The position numbers and the translations under genes are program-made. The notes beneath the pieces were generated by a model. That model was not told the DNA's origin, did no database searches, and saw only the letters and a program-made list of their open reading frames with translations. A DNA stretch of 64,000 nucleotides. It comes from JALYGY01 sp963800975. Lineage in GTDB: Bacteria; Actinomycetota; Rubrobacteria; Rubrobacterales; Rubrobacteraceae. Location: positions 1,178,001 to 1,242,000 of the forward strand of contig CAWDDB010000008.1 in the NCBI GenBank assembly GCA_963800975.1, given 5' to 3'. Shown piece after piece: positions 62,485 to 64,000 of the stretch; the first letter of the stretch is position 1, and each line of letters starts with the position of its first letter.

Positions 62485-63153
62485 CTAGCGCACGAGGCGC
62501 GTTGGCGCTCGCCCGCGGTCCGAACCTGCCAGCATAAGCGCCGAGACCAACGCTACCCACACTAGCCCCGCCAGGGTGCCGACGATCGGCATCACGAAGT
62601 GCAGGAACGCGATCAGGGCCAACAAGAAGCCGACGAGCGCCAGCCACCTCGGCAGCACTCCCGTGCCCAGCGCCACCAGCGAGGTCGCGATCACCATCAC
62701 CGACGTGCCGACCTGCCCGAAGTGGTACAGCCACGAAGATAATGCGGTCGAAAGGAAGGCTAGCTGGGGGTCCTGCACGAAGCTGTCGAAGCGCGCCACC
62801 GTGGCCGCGTAGAGTATCTCCGTCACCGTGCCCGCCCTCGAGAGCGTGATGAACGCTAGACCTCCGACCAGCGCCACCAGCGACAGCCAGGGCCCTTCGC
62901 TCTCGGCGTGCCACAGCATGCCGCAAAGGATCCCGAGGAACCACAGGAAGAAAAAGGCGGCGAAGAGGACCACCACCCCGTTGCCAAGGATGAACGCGTC
63001 CTCCCTGGCGGCATAGTACTCGAGGACTCCCCGAGCGCCCACGCCTTCATCGACCACGTCCGGACGCCCGATCAGAAAGGATGGTACCAGCAAGAGCACG
63101 TACAGGAGCCCGCTGATCCCACCCATCCGCACCAACCCCGTGCCGTGCGCCAC
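62485..63153 (-). CDS. DUF4386 membrane protein
   Basis: This 222-residue protein has six helices and the DUF4386 pattern (MGGISGLLYVLLLVPSFLIG, then VLFAAFFFLWFLGILCGML and FGQVGTSVMVIATSL). GGGAGGAGG stands close before GTG 63153. Function is unknown; members are often annotated as stress-related. AT-rich sequence with TATGAT lies about 50 bases upstream. Confidence 0.8.
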   Translation of the reverse strand: MAHGTGLVRMGGISGLLYVLLLVPSFLIGRPDVVDEGVGARGVLEYYAAREDAFILGNGVVVLFAAFFFLWFLGILCGMLWHAESEGPWLSLVALVGGLAFITLSRAGTVTEILYAATVARFDSFVQDPQLAFLSTALSSWLYHFGQVGTSVMVIATSLVALGTGVLPRWLALVGFLLALIAFLHFVMPIVGTLAGLVWVALVSALMLAGSDRGRAPTRLVR

Positions 63154-63401
63154 CTGATCCTCCTCCCATACCGGCCTTTTTGTGTCTATAGTATCATAAT
63201 CGCGGTTGTTTTCGCGGTACGGCTTGAGGAGGGCCAAGAGCACCACGAAGCGCGGGCGCCCATATTTGCCGCAGCGCTCTCCCAGGTCCTATTCACCCAA
63301 CGTCTTAGAAGAGGCGTTGCCGGAAGTAGCGCTAGTCCTCCAACTTTGCTACCTTGGGCTCAACCGCTCTGGTGAGGAACACGGGGGATGAAGGAGGTAG
63401 C

Positions 63402-63728
63402 ATGTTTGCGAGTGTATCGACCTACCAAGGTCCTCCTGACCAAATAGACGATGGCCTCCGCTACGCCCAAGAGAACATCGTGCCCAGCCTTCACGAGGTG
63501 GAGGGCTTCGAGGGGGTCTATCTCCTCGTCGACCGTCAAAGCGGCAAGGTGCTCACCATAACGCTGTGGGAGAGTGAAGAAGCCCTGCGCGCCAGCGAGG
63601 AGGAGGCAACCCAGTTGCGCAGCGAGCATAGTGGGCAGTGGGATCAAGTCCCCACCACGGAGGAAGGCGGTCAAGAAGTTGCGGGCGTGGAGAGGTATGA
63701 GGTCGCCATCTCACCGGAGCGAAGCTAG
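63402..63728 (+). CDS. Antibiotic-biosynthesis-monooxygenase-fold protein
   Basis: This 108-residue protein (MFASVSTYQGPPDQIDDGLR) has the dimeric alpha+beta barrel pattern with VPSLHEVEGFEGVYLLVDR and KVLTITLWESEEALRASEE. Such proteins may be haem-degrading, quinone-forming or ligand-binding. AAGGAGG is four bases from the ATG. It stands alone. Confidence 0.8.
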   Translation: MFASVSTYQGPPDQIDDGLRYAQENIVPSLHEVEGFEGVYLLVDRQSGKVLTITLWESEEALRASEEEATQLRSEHSGQWDQVPTTEEGGQEVAGVERYEVAISPERS

Positions 63729-63752
63729 CCAAGACGGTAGGTTCCCATAGCC

Positions 63753-63791
63753 CAAGAGGGGCGGGGTAAGATGCTCAGTCCCTTCCTCTTG
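63753..63791 (+). terminator. Weak inverted repeat after the monooxygenase-fold gene
   Basis: CAAGAGG at 63753-63759 pairs with CCTCTTG at 63785-63791 with a 25-base loop, followed by CCTTATT. The long loop makes it weak. Confidence 0.3.
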
Positions 63792-63990
63792 CCTTATTCA
63801 CCCAAGTGCTCAGAATACACATTCTACGAACTTCGCCCTAAGCGGGTTCTCGGAAGTCCGCGCCAGGAAAGTCGCGAGATTGAGTAACCAAGTAACCTGA
63901 ATGCGTAATTCTACGGATGAGCACGACCTCCTCCGTCCCCTACTCTGCCCCCAGTCGTGCGAAAGCGAAGACGAAGGAGGCAGAAAGATC

Positions 63991-64000
63991 ATGCTAAAGA
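63991..64000 (+). CDS. Start of a gene that runs off the window
   Basis: GAAGGAGG is placed about ten bases before ATG 63991, which reads MLK before the edge. The site and the start are convincing, but nothing can be said about the product. Confidence 0.5.

Noticed and set aside
1..64000. tRNA or rRNA genes and insertion-sequence ends
   Set aside because: No cloverleaf, rRNA core or transposase with terminal inverted repeats was recognised by eye; a covariance-model scan was not possible.

Overview
The window is GC-rich bacterial DNA with actinobacterial character, and I infer a Rubrobacter-like relative (Actinomycetota). Signs are two deazaflavin (F420)-type nitroreductase-family proteins, SARP/LuxR-type regulators with NB-ARC modules, MarR-controlled efflux, many GTG starts and very frequent 4-base ATGA/GTGA gene overlaps. 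No rRNA, tRNA, CRISPR array or intact transposase was seen.

Region 1-12.7 kb (defence, redox, efflux): a MarR regulator with a 14-TM MFS pump; a zinc-independent alcohol dehydrogenase with a cyclic-nucleotide-binding/thioredoxin-reductase-like fusion; a cascade of four overlapping tiny genes (5659-6330); an ABC exporter (ATPase plus two permeases) ending in an F420-type oxidoreductase; an SDR; and an F420-type protein, metallo-hydrolase and micro-ORF unit that diverges from a MarR gene across two palindromic operators.

Region 12.9-21.3 kb (sugar metabolism and housekeeping): an operon of a PfkB sugar kinase, a sucrose-phosphate-synthase-like glycosyltransferase fused to a second PfkB domain, and a GalT/HIT-type nucleotidyltransferase; then a cupin, an overlapping PHP phosphoesterase-AlaX-DUF192 lipoprotein operon, and a CAX cation antiporter.

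Region 21.3-26.5 kb (decayed island): a broken flavin monoamine oxidase, a Rieske oxygenase, a PotD stub joined to a headless PotC, an acyl-CoA dehydrogenase tail and a PotA ATPase with a 16-residue internal deletion. A second copy of the last 171 bases of the antiporter gene closes the island. It looks like an eroding amine uptake and catabolism cluster.

Region 26.8-49.4 kb (secreted-protein array): an M1 peptidase and a SARP-NB-ARC-TPR-LuxR regulator precede six secreted CSLREA-type parallel beta-helix proteins and two secreted PD40 beta-propellers. The beta-helix proteins share a C-terminal module and fall into three paralogous pairs. Near-identical SARP-style promoters (11-bp phased direct repeats 8 bp from a -10 box) stand before the first and last beta-helix genes. 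CPBP membrane proteases, other membrane proteins and a second NB-ARC/LuxR regulator follow on the opposite strand. This array is the best candidate for an undescribed system.

Region 49.5-64 kb: folB with a leaderless-looking promoter, an acyltransferase, a TetA-like MFS pump, two BBE-type flavin oxidases around a methyltransferase with a SnoaL-like protein (a possible tailoring cluster), a PIG-V-like membrane glycosyltransferase, an ABC exporter, an FAD amine-oxidase-like enzyme, a polysaccharide deacetylase remnant, a DUF4386 protein and a monooxygenase-fold protein. A gene start runs off the right edge.
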